DNA of 64,000 nucleotides from Parasphingorhabdus marina DSM 22363 (lineage in GTDB: Bacteria; Pseudomonadota; Alphaproteobacteria; Sphingomonadales; Sphingomonadaceae). The notes beneath the pieces are model-generated. The model was not told where the DNA came from. It did no database searches and saw only the letters and a list, made by a program, of their open reading frames with translations. Made by a program: the position numbers and the translations under genes. Positions 8,591 to 17,753 of this stretch are shown one piece after another. Positions within the stretch are counted from its first letter, which is position 1. Every line of letters begins with the position of its first letter. Location of the stretch: the NCBI RefSeq assembly GCF_900128895.1, contig NZ_FSQW01000001.1, positions 1,054,001 to 1,118,000 on the forward strand, in the 5' to 3' direction.

Positions 8591-9823
8591 ATGGCCGTCA
8601 TAGAAATTCGTCCCCAACCGTTTTTTGGCAACAAGAACCGTGCATTCTGGAATCTGCAATCTGCGGGCTGGGCCGGTGCGCTGATCCTTCGCGGGCTTTC
8701 GGGCATTGCCAATGGCCAGCCGCTGAGTTTTCTGGTTCCGGTCATCATCTCCACGATCACCGGCTATTCGATCACATTGCTGTTGTCGGTCATCTACAAG
8801 AGCCTGATCCACCGCAAACCGATCGTTACCTGGGGCTCGACGATCGCGGTGCTGATTGCCGCTGCCGCGCTGTTTGCCTTTATTGATGCCTGGGTCTTCC
8901 TGATCCAGAATCCGGCAACGGAAAGCGGCTTCGGTACCCTGTTTCTTGGTGCCTTCTTCCTGGATTTCACTATGCTCGGGGCCTGGTCGGCGCTCTACTA
9001 CGCGATCAATTTCTTCCTCCGGGTGGAGGAACAGAATGACCAGTTGATGCGGCTGGAAACCCAGGCGACACGGGCACAGCTCGCCATGCTGCGCTATCAG
9101 CTCAATCCGCATTTCCTGTTTAACACGCTGAACAGCATTTCGACGCTGGTGCTCCTGCGCCAGACCGAACCGGCCAATGCGATGCTGTCACGCCTGTCGT
9201 CCTTTTTGCGGCACACGCTGGTCAATGAAGTCCACAGCCGGGTCACGCTGGCGCAGGAAGTGGAAACGCTGCATCTCTATCTCGATATCGAGAAAATGCG
9301 GTTTGAAGACCGGCTGCGTCCGCATTTTGAAATTGATCCGGCAGTGCGGGATGCGCTGCTCCCATCGCTGTTGCTCCAGCCACTGGTGGAAAATGCGATC
9401 AAATATGCCGTAACCCCCATGGAGAGCGGCGCCGACATATCGGTCATCGCCAGTCTGGAAGGCAAACGGGTGCGGATAAAGGTTTCGGACACCGGCCCCG
9501 GAATGAACGGCCCGATTGATAAATCCACCAAATCTACCGGCGTGGGATTGGGCAATATTCAGGAGCGATTAAACCAGGCTTATGGAGAAGACCATGAATT
9601 TGACATTGTCTCTTCGGCTGGCACCGGGTTTTCTGTGATCATCGCGATTCCTTTTGAAACACGGGAACAGATCGAGCGGGAGGCGGCAGAAGAAACTAGT
9701 TCGGATACGCAAATCAGGAATGAAGCAATTTTTGGGGAGCATACCAGTCAGGTCGACCATGAAGGGGAGACGGTGGCATCACCGGCTTTGGCGACGGTAC
9801 AGCACAAGGAAGTGAATTCATGA
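8591..9823 (+). CDS. LytS/AlgZ-type sensor histidine kinase
   Basis: 410 residues. Four hydrophobic segments occupy about residues 17-160. The His_kinase domain follows with AQLAMLRYQLNPHFLFNTLNS, where the His in NPHFLFN is the phosphoacceptor, then an ATPase domain (LLLQPLVENAIKYAV, VSDTGPGMNG, GVGLGNIQERL). The C-terminal 50 residues are acidic and low in complexity. The ATG has AGGAG 5 bases upstream; an in-frame start 222 bases earlier lacks this and overlaps the divergent HD gene. The gene overlaps its response regulator by 4 bases (ATGA), so the two are translationally coupled. Confidence 0.93.
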   Translation: MAVIEIRPQPFFGNKNRAFWNLQSAGWAGALILRGLSGIANGQPLSFLVPVIISTITGYSITLLLSVIYKSLIHRKPIVTWGSTIAVLIAAAALFAFIDAWVFLIQNPATESGFGTLFLGAFFLDFTMLGAWSALYYAINFFLRVEEQNDQLMRLETQATRAQLAMLRYQLNPHFLFNTLNSISTLVLLRQTEPANAMLSRLSSFLRHTLVNEVHSRVTLAQEVETLHLYLDIEKMRFEDRLRPHFEIDPAVRDALLPSLLLQPLVENAIKYAVTPMESGADISVIASLEGKRVRIKVSDTGPGMNGPIDKSTKSTGVGLGNIQERLNQAYGEDHEFDIVSSAGTGFSVIIAIPFETREQIEREAAEETSSDTQIRNEAIFGEHTSQVDHEGETVASPALATVQHKEVNS

Positions 9824-10620
9824 CCATCAAGGCAATATTAGTCGACGATGAAAAACTGGCCATCCAGGGCCTTCAGATCCGTCTCGAGAAATATGAGGAT
9901 ATCGAGATTATCGACACGTGCAGCAATGGCCGGGAAGCGATTCGCAAGATCAAGACGCTGAAACCCGATCTGGTTTTCCTCGACATCCAGATGCCGGGAT
10001 TTGACGGGTTTTCGGTTGTGCAGGGTGTCATGGAAATCGAGCCGCCGCTGTTCATTTTCGTCACCGCCTATGCCGACCATGCCGTCCGGGCCTTTGAAGC
10101 TGAAGCGATTGACTATCTGGTCAAGCCGGTGGAACCGGACCGGCTGGCCGATGCCATGGACCGGGTTCGCAAGCGGCTAACCGAAAAGCGGGGCACCGAA
10201 GAAATCGAAAAGCTGAAATCCGTGCTCAGTGAAGTGGCGCCCAATGCGATGGCGGATATCGAAAATGCCGAAGAGCCTGCTGCGTCCAGCCGCTATGAAA
10301 AGCTGATCAATGTGAAGGATCGCGGGCAGATTTTCCGGGTGGATGTTGACACGATCGAACGGATCGACGCGGCTGGCGATTATATGTGCATCTATACCGC
10401 CGACAACAGCCTGATCCTCCGAGAAACCATGAAGGATCTGGAGAAACGCCTGGACCCCCGACATTTTCAGCGGGTTCACCGCTCGACCATCGTTAACCTC
10501 AGCCAGGTCCGCGAGGTCAAGCCGCATACCAATGGCGAATGTTTCCTGATCCTGGGATCAGGGGCGCAGGTCAAGGTCAGTCGCAGCTACCGGGATGTCG
10601 TCGCACGTTTTGTGCATTGA
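9820..10620 (+). CDS. LytTR-family response regulator
   Basis: 266 residues. The receiver domain at 1-120 has the acidic pair DDEK, the phosphoacceptor Asp in LVFLDIQMPGFDG, FVTAY, and the conserved Lys in YLVKPVEP. A linker leads to a C-terminal LytTR DNA-binding domain (RYEKLINVKDRGQIFRVDVDTIERIDAAGDY, then HFQRVHRSTIVNL). It is the output partner of the kinase it overlaps. Such pairs often control exopolysaccharide, motility or stress genes; the targets here are not visible. Confidence 0.95.
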   Translation: MTIKAILVDDEKLAIQGLQIRLEKYEDIEIIDTCSNGREAIRKIKTLKPDLVFLDIQMPGFDGFSVVQGVMEIEPPLFIFVTAYADHAVRAFEAEAIDYLVKPVEPDRLADAMDRVRKRLTEKRGTEEIEKLKSVLSEVAPNAMADIENAEEPAASSRYEKLINVKDRGQIFRVDVDTIERIDAAGDYMCIYTADNSLILRETMKDLEKRLDPRHFQRVHRSTIVNLSQVREVKPHTNGECFLILGSGAQVKVSRSYRDVVARFVH

Positions 10621-10628
10621 TGGCGTGA

Positions 10629-11087
10629 TCAGTCACGGCGGCTGGCGAAGAAGTCCGTGAGCAGAAGTGCGGAAGCCTTTTCTTCCAGCCCGCCGTATAT
10701 TTCCGGCCGATGGTGACATGTGTCTGCGTTGAAAAACCGGACGCCGCTTTCCACAGCTCCGCCCTTGGGATCGCTCGCCCCATAGTAAAGGCGACGGATG
10801 CGGGCGTGGGCAATGGCGCCGGCACACATCCCACAGGGTTCGAGCGTGACCCAGAGATCGCAGTCTTCAAGACGGTCGGTACCCAATGTGCGAGCCGCGG
10901 CGCGAATCGCGACGATTTCGGCATGGGCACTGGGATCATGCCCGGTACGCGTCAGATTATGGCCCCGGCCCACGATTTCGCCCCTGCGGACGACAACGGC
11001 GCCCACCGGCACTTCTCCGGCCTGCTCCGCTTCGCGCGCCAGAGTGAGGGCGTCTGCCATGTACGAAGTGAAGCTTTCGCGTGCCAT
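10629..11087 (-). CDS. tadA: tRNA-specific adenosine deaminase
   Basis: 152 residues with the zinc deaminase signature: HAEIVAIR (zinc His and proton-shuttle Glu) and PCGMCAGAIAHARI (two zinc Cys). It should convert the wobble adenosine 34 of tRNA-Arg(ACG) to inosine, an essential step. Length fits TadA. It is convergent with the response regulator and divergent from rpmB. A broader nucleoside/cytidine deaminase role is a minor alternative. Confidence 0.93.
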   Translation of the reverse strand: MARESFTSYMADALTLAREAEQAGEVPVGAVVVRRGEIVGRGHNLTRTGHDPSAHAEIVAIRAAARTLGTDRLEDCDLWVTLEPCGMCAGAIAHARIRRLYYGASDPKGGAVESGVRFFNADTCHHRPEIYGGLEEKASALLLTDFFASRRD

Positions 11088-11241
11088 ATCCTGCGCCTAG
11101 CGTGATGTTGCGGTCCTGACCAGTGGGTAGAAGCAAGCCAAATATTCCCGCCGCCATGCTTGACGAACCGCCGTTTTGCAGTTAGGTGCGCTGTCTTTCC
11201 CGCGTGGGAATCACTCACTAACAAGAAATTGGACTGAAGCG

Positions 11242-11529
11242 ATGTCGCGAATTTGCGAACTGACAGGTAAAACTCGGCTGGTAGGCAATAATGTGTCGCA
11301 CGCCAAAAACCGCACGAAAAAGACCTTTCTGCCCAATCTGCAGAATGTGACCCTGCTGTCCGATACGCTCGGCAAGGGCATCAAGCTGCGCGTTTCGACT
11401 CACGGCCTGCGTTCGGTCGAACATGTGGGTGGTCTCGACAACTGGCTGCTGAAAACCGCGGATGACAAGCTCAGCCTGCGCGTCCGCCGCATCAAAAAGG
11501 AAATCGCGAAGAAACAGGCCGCTGCCTGA
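11242..11529 (+). CDS. rpmB: 50S ribosomal protein L28
   Basis: 95 residues, [10 protein letters not shown] at the start and [19 protein letters not shown] in the body, standard bL28. It lacks the CxxC zinc motif found in some bacteria. The ATG at 11242 is preceded by a purine-rich stretch. Upstream, TTGACG at 11160 could be a -35 box but I see no good -10. Its terminator lies inside the end of the opposing gene (11584-11607). Confidence 0.98.
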   Translation: MSRICELTGKTRLVGNNVSHAKNRTKKTFLPNLQNVTLLSDTLGKGIKLRVSTHGLRSVEHVGGLDNWLLKTADDKLSLRVRRIKKEIAKKQAAA

Positions 11530-11533
11530 GCGA

Positions 11534-12658
11534 TTATTGCTTGCCTTCTGGCTGGCCACTTTTTTCAGACTGCAGAAACGAAGAGCCGGGGCCTTCCCCG
11601 GCTTTTTCGGTTTTTGGTGCCGCCCTTTTCTTCGTCGGCCGCTTGCGGCCCTTGAGCAAACGGAATTTTAGCAGGATGGTTTCCTGAATCGCCTGGAAAT
11701 TGTCGTCAGACGCGATCCAGATGATTGTTGCCGGTTTGCCTTCATGCATTTCCTCGCTGACCGCCAGTGCTTCCATATTGTCGACTTTCATCGGCGGCTT
11801 GAGCAGCGCGATGCGCCGGGACGTCCAGACTTCGCCCGCAGCTATTTCCCCGGGGTCCCCTATGGACAAGATGGCCGAGACTCCCTGCAGAGGGGTAAAT
11901 CGCCGATGCAACAGCAAGGCGGAACCGTCCGGCAAAAGAGTGGCATCCGTCAGGCGATAGCCTTTCGGTGGCTGATAACCGAACAGTTCTGAATCGGTGC
12001 CAGGTTCAGATGGATCGCCATCAAAAATCAGCGCCTGTGAACCGCCTTTTTCATATTCTGCAGTTTCCGAGAAGACCAGATATCTCCCGTCAGGCAGCCT
12101 GAGCATGGCCTCGGCGCCTCCATTGATCGGCCATTTTGCCATCGCCGGCACACGCCACATGGATTCCTTGCGGGCAAAGGCGCGGCTGTAGCGCCAGACA
12201 CCATGCTGGCGTTCGAACCCGACCCAGAAACGCTGTGTCTCCGGGTCATATAGCAGTGATTCGGCATCCCAGTTCAGCCTGGCGTGCGGATTTTCTTTCG
12301 GTGGCCCGTCGGGCAGAGGGGCTATGAAGGGTCGCTCCGCCCGGTTCAGTTCGGCATTCAGCGTGAATCCGATCAGCACCCCGGCGTCACTCAGCATGAA
12401 AAACCGGTCCTCTGGCAGCAAAAGCATGGCGGAGACCCCGCCGAATCCCGAATTTTCGCTGGTCAGTTTCCAGCCGCCGAGAAAGGCCAGTCGCCCGGTT
12501 CTGTTGCGTTCCGGACTGGAGGCATCAAATTCGACCGGTTGGAGGTTAATGATCTGGCTGTCATTCGGCGGCGGCGGGGGGCCGTGCACATAGGTCACGG
12601 GGACAAGGAAAAATATCAGGGAGAGGCAGGCCAGAATGCGGATCACTTTCCGGGCCAT
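11534..12658 (-). CDS. Esterase-like activity of phytase family protein, secreted
   Basis: 374 residues. An N-terminal signal peptide or anchor (IRILACLSLIFFLVPVTYV) precedes a beta-propeller-like region with SGFGGVSAMLLLPEDRFFMLSDAG, WDAESLLYDPETQRFWVGFE, GGAEAMLRLPDGRYLVFSE and DNMEALAVSEE, the repeated E-A/S signatures of the phytase-like esterase family. The last 35 residues are Lys/Pro/Glu-rich and hydrophilic. Expected in the periplasm; substrate unknown. Its coding end contains, on the other strand, the rpmB terminator. Confidence 0.85.
   Translation of the reverse strand: MARKVIRILACLSLIFFLVPVTYVHGPPPPPNDSQIINLQPVEFDASSPERNRTGRLAFLGGWKLTSENSGFGGVSAMLLLPEDRFFMLSDAGVLIGFTLNAELNRAERPFIAPLPDGPPKENPHARLNWDAESLLYDPETQRFWVGFERQHGVWRYSRAFARKESMWRVPAMAKWPINGGAEAMLRLPDGRYLVFSETAEYEKGGSQALIFDGDPSEPGTDSELFGYQPPKGYRLTDATLLPDGSALLLHRRFTPLQGVSAILSIGDPGEIAAGEVWTSRRIALLKPPMKVDNMEALAVSEEMHEGKPATIIWIASDDNFQAIQETILLKFRLLKGRKRPTKKRAAPKTEKAGEGPGSSFLQSEKSGQPEGKQ
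11584..11607 (+). terminator. rpmB factor-independent terminator, inside the convergent gene
   Basis: AGCCGGGG (11584-11591), loop CCTT, CCCCGGCT (11596-11603), then TTTT: a perfect 8-bp GC-rich stem with a tetraloop and U tract. It lies 55 bases after the rpmB stop but within the last 75 bases of the opposing esterase-like gene, so the same bases must also encode Gly/Glu/Pro/Ala residues on the minus strand. Confidence 0.85.
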
Positions 12659-12747
12659 AACCGATAAGCGGAGGGAAATATATTCTATTCTGGACGCTCT
12701 GTTCCCGCTTGCGCTAGAGATGCCGGACCGATGCAGAAGGGCGTGAT

Positions 12748-13455
12748 ATGAAGAAAATCTATGCGGATGCAGGTTCGGCTCTGGACGGACTTTTATTTGA
12801 CGGCATGCACCTGTGCGTGGGCGGATTCGGATTGTGCGGCATCCCCGAACGGCTGATCGATGCGTTGCGGGACAGTGGCGTCAAAGATCTTACGATTGCA
12901 TCCAATAACGCCGGTATTGACAATGAAGGCCTGGGCAAGCTGTTGCGCTCGAAACAGGTTAAAAAGATGATTTCCTCCTATGTTGGCGAGAACAAGGAAT
13001 TTGAACGGCAGTTCCTGTCCGGGGAACTCGAAGTGGAGTTCTGTCCGCAGGGCACGCTGGCCGAACGCTGCCGGGCCGGCGGGGCCGGGATTCCAGGCTT
13101 CTACACGAAAACCGGGGTCGGTACCCAGGTCGCCGAGGGCAAGGAAGTGAAAAATTTCGACGGCGAAGACTATATTCTGGAGCGGGGAATTTATGCCGAT
13201 CTGTGCCTGATCAAGGGATGGAAAGCCGACAAGGCCGGCAACCTGATGTTCCGCAAAACCGCCCGTAATTTCAATGCGCCGATGGCTACCGCGGGGAAGA
13301 TCTGCGTGGCGGAGGTCGAGGAAATCGTCGAAGTGGGAGAACTTGACCCTGATGCGATCCATCTGCCCAGCATCTATGTCAAACGGCTGATTTGCGGCGC
13401 GCCCTATGACAAGAAAATCGAGTTTCGCATGACCCGCGAGCGGGAAGAGGCGTGA
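12748..13455 (+). CDS. scoA: 3-oxoacid CoA-transferase subunit A
   Basis: 235 residues with the family I CoA-transferase A-subunit signature: [30 protein letters not shown], and [15 protein letters not shown]. With subunit B it moves CoA from succinyl-CoA to acetoacetate or another 3-oxoacid. AAGGG lies before the ATG. Unusually, the B subunit does not follow directly: a lipoprotein gene of 310 codons lies between them. Confidence 0.95.
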   Translation: MKKIYADAGSALDGLLFDGMHLCVGGFGLCGIPERLIDALRDSGVKDLTIASNNAGIDNEGLGKLLRSKQVKKMISSYVGENKEFERQFLSGELEVEFCPQGTLAERCRAGGAGIPGFYTKTGVGTQVAEGKEVKNFDGEDYILERGIYADLCLIKGWKADKAGNLMFRKTARNFNAPMATAGKICVAEVEEIVEVGELDPDAIHLPSIYVKRLICGAPYDKKIEFRMTREREEA

Positions 13456-13462
13456 TCTTCTG

Positions 13463-14395
13463 ATGAAACCGGTTTTGCACCGCCTTTTTCTGCCCCTTGC
13501 CTTGCTACCACTCCTGTCCGGCTGCGTGGCAGCCGTGCTGCCGCTCGCGGCCGCAGGGATGATCGGCAAAGGCGAGATCGATCGAGAGCAGGCAAGGCGA
13601 GACATTGTCGCCGCCGGAGCACGGGATGTTCCTGCCGCTCAGGCCGCGACCGAATCCGGCGTGCTTGCAGAATATTCTGGTCAGGGCGGCGCTGTCGAAA
13701 CGGGTTCCGGTTCCAGCGCCGCATTGCAGTTGCAGCAATATCTGTCGCGCTTTCAACGACCGGCGGGGACCAAAGCCGTGCCACCTTATCTGGATTTTAC
13801 CAGTTTTGCTATCGGGCAGGCGCAAAAAATCGAGGCCGGTGCGGGCGCCAGATCGGCCGTGTTGCAGCCGCGATTTGCACTGGAAAAGCCCGAAATGATC
13901 TCCTGTGCCGGCAAACCACTGGCGGTAATGATTGATCTGGATGACAAAACTGCACCCGACTGGCTTGAAGCCGATACGCTCTACTGGCAGCGCGGTTTGC
14001 CGGAAGCCTTGAGCGCCATGCGTGCAGCAAAGATCAGTGTGATCTGGCTGTCCGATCAGCCCGCTCTGGCATCCGACCGCATTGTGAGCATTCTTTCGGA
14101 AGCCGGACTGGCGGCGCCTGACGCGGATGATTTCCTGTTTCTGGATCGCGGTGGTGACGATCGCAAGCAGGCCCGTCGCTGGGATGCGGCAAGATCCTAT
14201 TGCATCGTTGCAGCAGCCGGTGACAAACGCGCCGATTTCGACGAACTTTACGACTATTTGCGCAACCCGGATGGGGCGATAACCCTCGAACACATGTTTG
14301 GAGCCGGCTGGTTCCTGACTCCGCCGCCTCTGGTGGCGGCGCCTGAGCCTGACACAGTCGAAGACCAGAACGTGAAAGCAGAGAAAGAAGGATAG
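13463..14395 (+). CDS. HAD-like (acid phosphatase class) putative lipoprotein inserted between scoA and scoB
   Basis: 310 residues. A lipobox (LLSGC, Cys21) follows a hydrophobic signal. From about residue 145 a class IIIB acid-phosphatase HAD fold is visible: motif [13 protein letters not shown], motif II VIWLSDQ, and motif [15 protein letters not shown]. Motif I reads DLDDK where the family has DxDx(T/V), so Lys replaces the usual Thr/Val and catalysis may be altered or lost. It starts 7 bases after scoA and ends 1 base before scoB, so it is clearly in that operon. Function unknown. Confidence 0.75.
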   Translation: MKPVLHRLFLPLALLPLLSGCVAAVLPLAAAGMIGKGEIDREQARRDIVAAGARDVPAAQAATESGVLAEYSGQGGAVETGSGSSAALQLQQYLSRFQRPAGTKAVPPYLDFTSFAIGQAQKIEAGAGARSAVLQPRFALEKPEMISCAGKPLAVMIDLDDKTAPDWLEADTLYWQRGLPEALSAMRAAKISVIWLSDQPALASDRIVSILSEAGLAAPDADDFLFLDRGGDDRKQARRWDAARSYCIVAAAGDKRADFDELYDYLRNPDGAITLEHMFGAGWFLTPPPLVAAPEPDTVEDQNVKAEKEG

Positions 14396-14396
14396 A

Positions 14397-15035
14397 ATGG
14401 GCTGGGACAGAAATCAGATGGCCGCCCGCGCGGCGAAAGAACTGGAAGACGGTTATTATGTCAATCTCGGCATTGGCATTCCGACTTTGGTTGCGAACCA
14501 CATCCGCGATGGCGTGGAAGTCACCCTGCAATCCGAAAATGGCATGCTGGGGATCGGCCCGTTTCCCTATGAGGACGAGATTGATCCCGACCTGATCAAT
14601 GCAGGGAAACAGACGATCAGCGAACTGCCTTCATCCAGCTATTTCTCTTCCTCCGACAGCTTTGCGATGATTCGCGGCGGGCATATTGACCTGACGGTGC
14701 TGGGCGCGATGGAAGTTGCGGAAAATGGCGACATTGCGAACTGGATGATTCCGGGCAAGATGATCAAGGGCATGGGCGGGGCCATGGATCTCGTCGCGGG
14801 CGTCAAGAAGATCATCGTGGTCATGGACCATTGCGCGAAGGATGGAAGTCCGAAATTCATTCCGGAATGCACATTGCCGCTCACCGGCACCAATGTTGTC
14901 GACATGATCATCACCGACCTGTGCGTGTTTCATCGGCCCGATCATGACAGTGCGTTCCGACTGATCGAGCTGGCGCCCGGCGTCACCGCAGAAGAAGTGG
15001 CCGCAAAAACTACTGCGGCTTACGAAGCCGGCTGA
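14397..15035 (+). CDS. scoB: 3-oxoacid CoA-transferase subunit B
   Basis: 212 residues. The catalytic glutamate that forms the enzyme-CoA thioester is in [11 protein letters not shown] (SENG motif, about residue 45). [14 protein letters not shown] and the C-terminal GVTAEEV are also typical. It starts one base after the lipoprotein stop. It partners the A subunit at 12748. No thiolase or HMG-CoA enzyme is adjacent, so the acceptor cannot be told from context. Confidence 0.95.
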   Translation: MGWDRNQMAARAAKELEDGYYVNLGIGIPTLVANHIRDGVEVTLQSENGMLGIGPFPYEDEIDPDLINAGKQTISELPSSSYFSSSDSFAMIRGGHIDLTVLGAMEVAENGDIANWMIPGKMIKGMGGAMDLVAGVKKIIVVMDHCAKDGSPKFIPECTLPLTGTNVVDMIITDLCVFHRPDHDSAFRLIELAPGVTAEEVAAKTTAAYEAG

Positions 15036-15039
15036 TCTC

Positions 15040-16347
15040 GTGGCGAAGCGCGGATTTCTGGTCGCTGGCTTTGGCCTCGCCGCGCTTTTGCTTGTCGGTT
15101 TCAATGGACATCGGTTGCTGGTCGAGCGACAGGCGGGCTTTCCCCTGTCGGCGGCAGCGGAACCGGAAAACCAGAACACATTGCCGACAGAGCCGGAGGA
15201 CTGGCAGGGGCAGATCGATTATCAGCGACTGGATCGCGATTTCGCTGCAGTTGCAGCACGCCCGGAAATGGCAGGCCTTGCCGTGGCGATTGTCGAAGAG
15301 GGTGATCTTCGCTTCATTGGCACATATGGCGTGGCCGACAAGCGGTCGGCGGAACCGGTCAAGCCCGAGACGGTGTTTCGCTGGGCCTCGGTTTCCAAAG
15401 GCGTGGCCGGATCGCTGGCAGCAAAGCTGGCTGGCCAGGGAGCTCTTGATCTGGACAGCCCGATCAGCACATGGCGGACATCGCTGCGACTGCCGGGCGG
15501 AGCGAACGACCGGATCACCTTGCGGCAGTTGCTGTCGCATCAGACGGGCCTGACGAAAAACGCCTATGACCGGAAACTGGAGGACGGAGAAAGTCCAGGC
15601 CGGCTCCGCGCCAGTCTGGGTACTGCGCCATTGCAATGTGAGCCGGGAACCTGCCACACCTATCAGAATATCGCCTTTGACACCGCCAGCGAGATACTGG
15701 GCCATGGAGCGGGCACATTATATTCGGATGCCGTGCGGGAACAGTTGTTCGAACCTCTTGAAATGGACAGTGCCCGCTTCGGGTTGCGGGGCCTGACCGC
15801 TGCTGCAAACTGGGCGCGACCGCATCGGGGAGATGAGGTGCGGACTTTGGTGGAATCCTATTTCCTGCTGCCGGCAGCTGCAGGTGTCAGCAGCAATATT
15901 GTCGACATGGCGCGCTGGTTGCGGGCACAAATCGGAGAGAATGGCCAGATTTTGTCGGCGCCGGAACTGATGACATCTCATGCCCCTGTTGTGCGGACGG
16001 GTCGCGTCTATGGCGGCGAACTCGCCCGGGCCCTGACCGAACCATCCTATGGTCTGGGCTGGCGGCGTTTTGTTTATCGCGGTCGCCAGCTGGTCGGGCA
16101 TAGCGGCGCAGTGGACGGATATCGGGCCACACTGATATTCGACCCGGCGAGCCGTACCGGTGTGGCCGCGATGTGGAACAGCAACTGGGGTCGGCCTTTC
16201 GCATTGCCCTTTGCCGTACTCGACAGCTATTTCGGCGCTCCCGTGGCCGGGGAGATCGCCCATGACTGGCTGGATCTGTCCGATCTGCCGCTGCCAGATT
16301 CCCTTCCACCCGTCCCGATTGACAATCGACAAGCAGGGGGCAACTGA
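15040..16347 (+). CDS. Serine hydrolase, beta-lactamase/esterase family (class C fold)
   Basis: 435 residues with an N-terminal membrane anchor or signal (FLVAGFGLAALLLVGF). The active-site SxxK motif is WASVSKG (about residue 121), the YxN motif is CHTYQN (about residue 207), and a late HSGAVDG replaces KTG. This is the penicillin-binding/esterase EstB group, acting in the periplasm on peptides, esters or lactams. GTG start, 4 bases after the scoB stop, so it is the last gene of the operon. Confidence 0.9.
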   Translation: MAKRGFLVAGFGLAALLLVGFNGHRLLVERQAGFPLSAAAEPENQNTLPTEPEDWQGQIDYQRLDRDFAAVAARPEMAGLAVAIVEEGDLRFIGTYGVADKRSAEPVKPETVFRWASVSKGVAGSLAAKLAGQGALDLDSPISTWRTSLRLPGGANDRITLRQLLSHQTGLTKNAYDRKLEDGESPGRLRASLGTAPLQCEPGTCHTYQNIAFDTASEILGHGAGTLYSDAVREQLFEPLEMDSARFGLRGLTAAANWARPHRGDEVRTLVESYFLLPAAAGVSSNIVDMARWLRAQIGENGQILSAPELMTSHAPVVRTGRVYGGELARALTEPSYGLGWRRFVYRGRQLVGHSGAVDGYRATLIFDPASRTGVAAMWNSNWGRPFALPFAVLDSYFGAPVAGEIAHDWLDLSDLPLPDSLPPVPIDNRQAGGN

Positions 16348-16349
16348 AA

Positions 16350-16814
16350 TCAGGTTGTTCTGAGAGCAGCTTGCTCGAACAGCGCGCGATCACCCATTTC
16401 CCAGGTGACATTCAGCTGCGTGTGATGGATCAGCCAGCCATCACCTTCGCGTTTCAGCTGGTGCACATAATATCCGCCAATGGAGTGCATTTCCCGGACG
16501 TCGCCGGTGACGAGGTGATGGTGCGCGGCCATGTAACAGGTACAGGTGGCAGCGTCGCTATCCACTTCGATCACAAAATTGGTCAGCACGTGCTGGGTGG
16601 CATCAAATGGCTCCAGTGTCGCACGGACTCCGGCAACCCAGTCGTCCGCCGCCATCGGAGCGGCCGGTTGCCCGGACCAGCTGGAAAAATCCATGATGAT
16701 CTCGTCGGCAAAAATGGAGCGGTACAGATCCCACCGGTGACGGTCGATTCCCGTGGCATATTTCAGAACATGGTCGGTGATCTGGGCGCGATCAGCAAGG
16801 TTTTTGGGGGTCAT
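16350..16814 (-). CDS. SnoaL-like/NTF2-fold family protein
   Basis: 154 residues of the NTF2-like alpha+beta cone: ITDHVLKYATGIDRHRWDLYRSIFADEIIMDFSSW at the start, then VLTNFVIEVDSDAATCTCYMAAHH and GGYYVHQLKREGDGWLIHHTQLNVTWE. This arrangement is typical of the subgroup related to aromatic hydroxylase beta subunits and scytalone dehydratase. It overlaps the upstream isomerase by 4 bases, so it is coupled to it. It could be an isomerase, dehydratase or hydrolase of a ring compound; no catalytic assignment is possible. Confidence 0.8.
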   Translation of the reverse strand: MTPKNLADRAQITDHVLKYATGIDRHRWDLYRSIFADEIIMDFSSWSGQPAAPMAADDWVAGVRATLEPFDATQHVLTNFVIEVDSDAATCTCYMAAHHHLVTGDVREMHSIGGYYVHQLKREGDGWLIHHTQLNVTWEMGDRALFEQAALRTT

Positions 16815-17626
16815 GGGTTATTCTCCTCTGTTTCAAACAAGACCTGACTGGCTGCAAGTGCCCTATCCGCCCATTGCGTCGCGGTGACGCCTTCGGGCAG
16901 GCGTGTGCAAGGCACTTCGACATCGAAATCGACATGATCCGCGAAGGCTGCGACAAATTCACGCAGCGGAAAGGTTCCTTCGCCCGGGATCATGCGGTTC
17001 ATGGCTTCATCGAGGTAATCATTTGTGACCCGCAAGTGTGGGCCATCACAGATCTGGGCATAGCTGATGCACTCGGGTTCAACTGCCCGTAGCTGGTCCA
17101 GTGTTCCGCCGGTGCGAAAGAAATGCAGCGCATCGACCGCGATTCCCAGATTGCTCCGGTCCAGCCGGCGATACCAGCGCACTGCGTCGGCCAGGCTGGC
17201 GCACCCGGGAGACAGGCCGGTAAACTCCAGGCCAACATCCAGTCCCTCGGCCTCGGCCAGATCGCATAGCTGGTGCAGCTGCTGCTGGATGAGCATTCTT
17301 CCGGTTGCATGGATATGGGTGACAATTCGTCTGGCACCCAGTGCGGCCGCCAAAGCAATGGCCGGCTTGTAGCCCGCAACATCTCCGTCCGGCATGACCG
17401 GGAAATATTCGGCATTGATGATGGTGATGTCATGTGCATCCAGCACGATCCGAAAATCATCGGCGCCAGCGGCATTCACCTCGGGAAACATCGGGCTGCC
17501 ATCGTCCTGCAACGGTGACGTTGTAAAGAGGCACAGCTTTTTCACACCCGCCCCGATGGCATGGCGCAAAAGTCCCTCGGCCCCTCCGTCCATCATCGTG
17601 ATCTGATGCAGGCCCAGCTGTTTCAT
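16811..17626 (-). CDS. Sugar phosphate isomerase/epimerase family (TIM barrel)
   Basis: 271 residues of the xylose-isomerase-like TIM barrel: RRIVTHIHATGRML, DVGLEFTGLSPGCASLADAVRW, IAVDALHFFRTG, ISYAQICDGP, with the divalent-metal-binding Glu, Asp, His and Glu/Asp spread along strands. This broad family includes epimerases, dehydroshikimate dehydratase and inosose enzymes. It is first in a two-gene unit with the NTF2-like protein and divergent from the acyl-CoA synthetase, which suggests a role in the catabolic island, not in sugar metabolism. Confidence 0.82.
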   Translation of the reverse strand: MKQLGLHQITMMDGGAEGLLRHAIGAGVKKLCLFTTSPLQDDGSPMFPEVNAAGADDFRIVLDAHDITIINAEYFPVMPDGDVAGYKPAIALAAALGARRIVTHIHATGRMLIQQQLHQLCDLAEAEGLDVGLEFTGLSPGCASLADAVRWYRRLDRSNLGIAVDALHFFRTGGTLDQLRAVEPECISYAQICDGPHLRVTNDYLDEAMNRMIPGEGTFPLREFVAAFADHVDFDVEVPCTRLPEGVTATQWADRALAASQVLFETEENNP

Positions 17627-17753
17627 GGCACGACCTTATCGCAAGGTGGCCGCGCCGTGCGCTAGTGAATCTGACAGGCTGTATGACGGCCGCTGCTTCC
17701 CTATGTGTTTCCTGTGCAAGGCGATCAGAGAATCGCAGGAAAAAGGACAGGAC

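Noticed and set aside
11160-11188. TTGACG with 17-base spacing to TAGGTG as the rpmB promoter
   Set aside because: The -10 element matches at only two or three positions.
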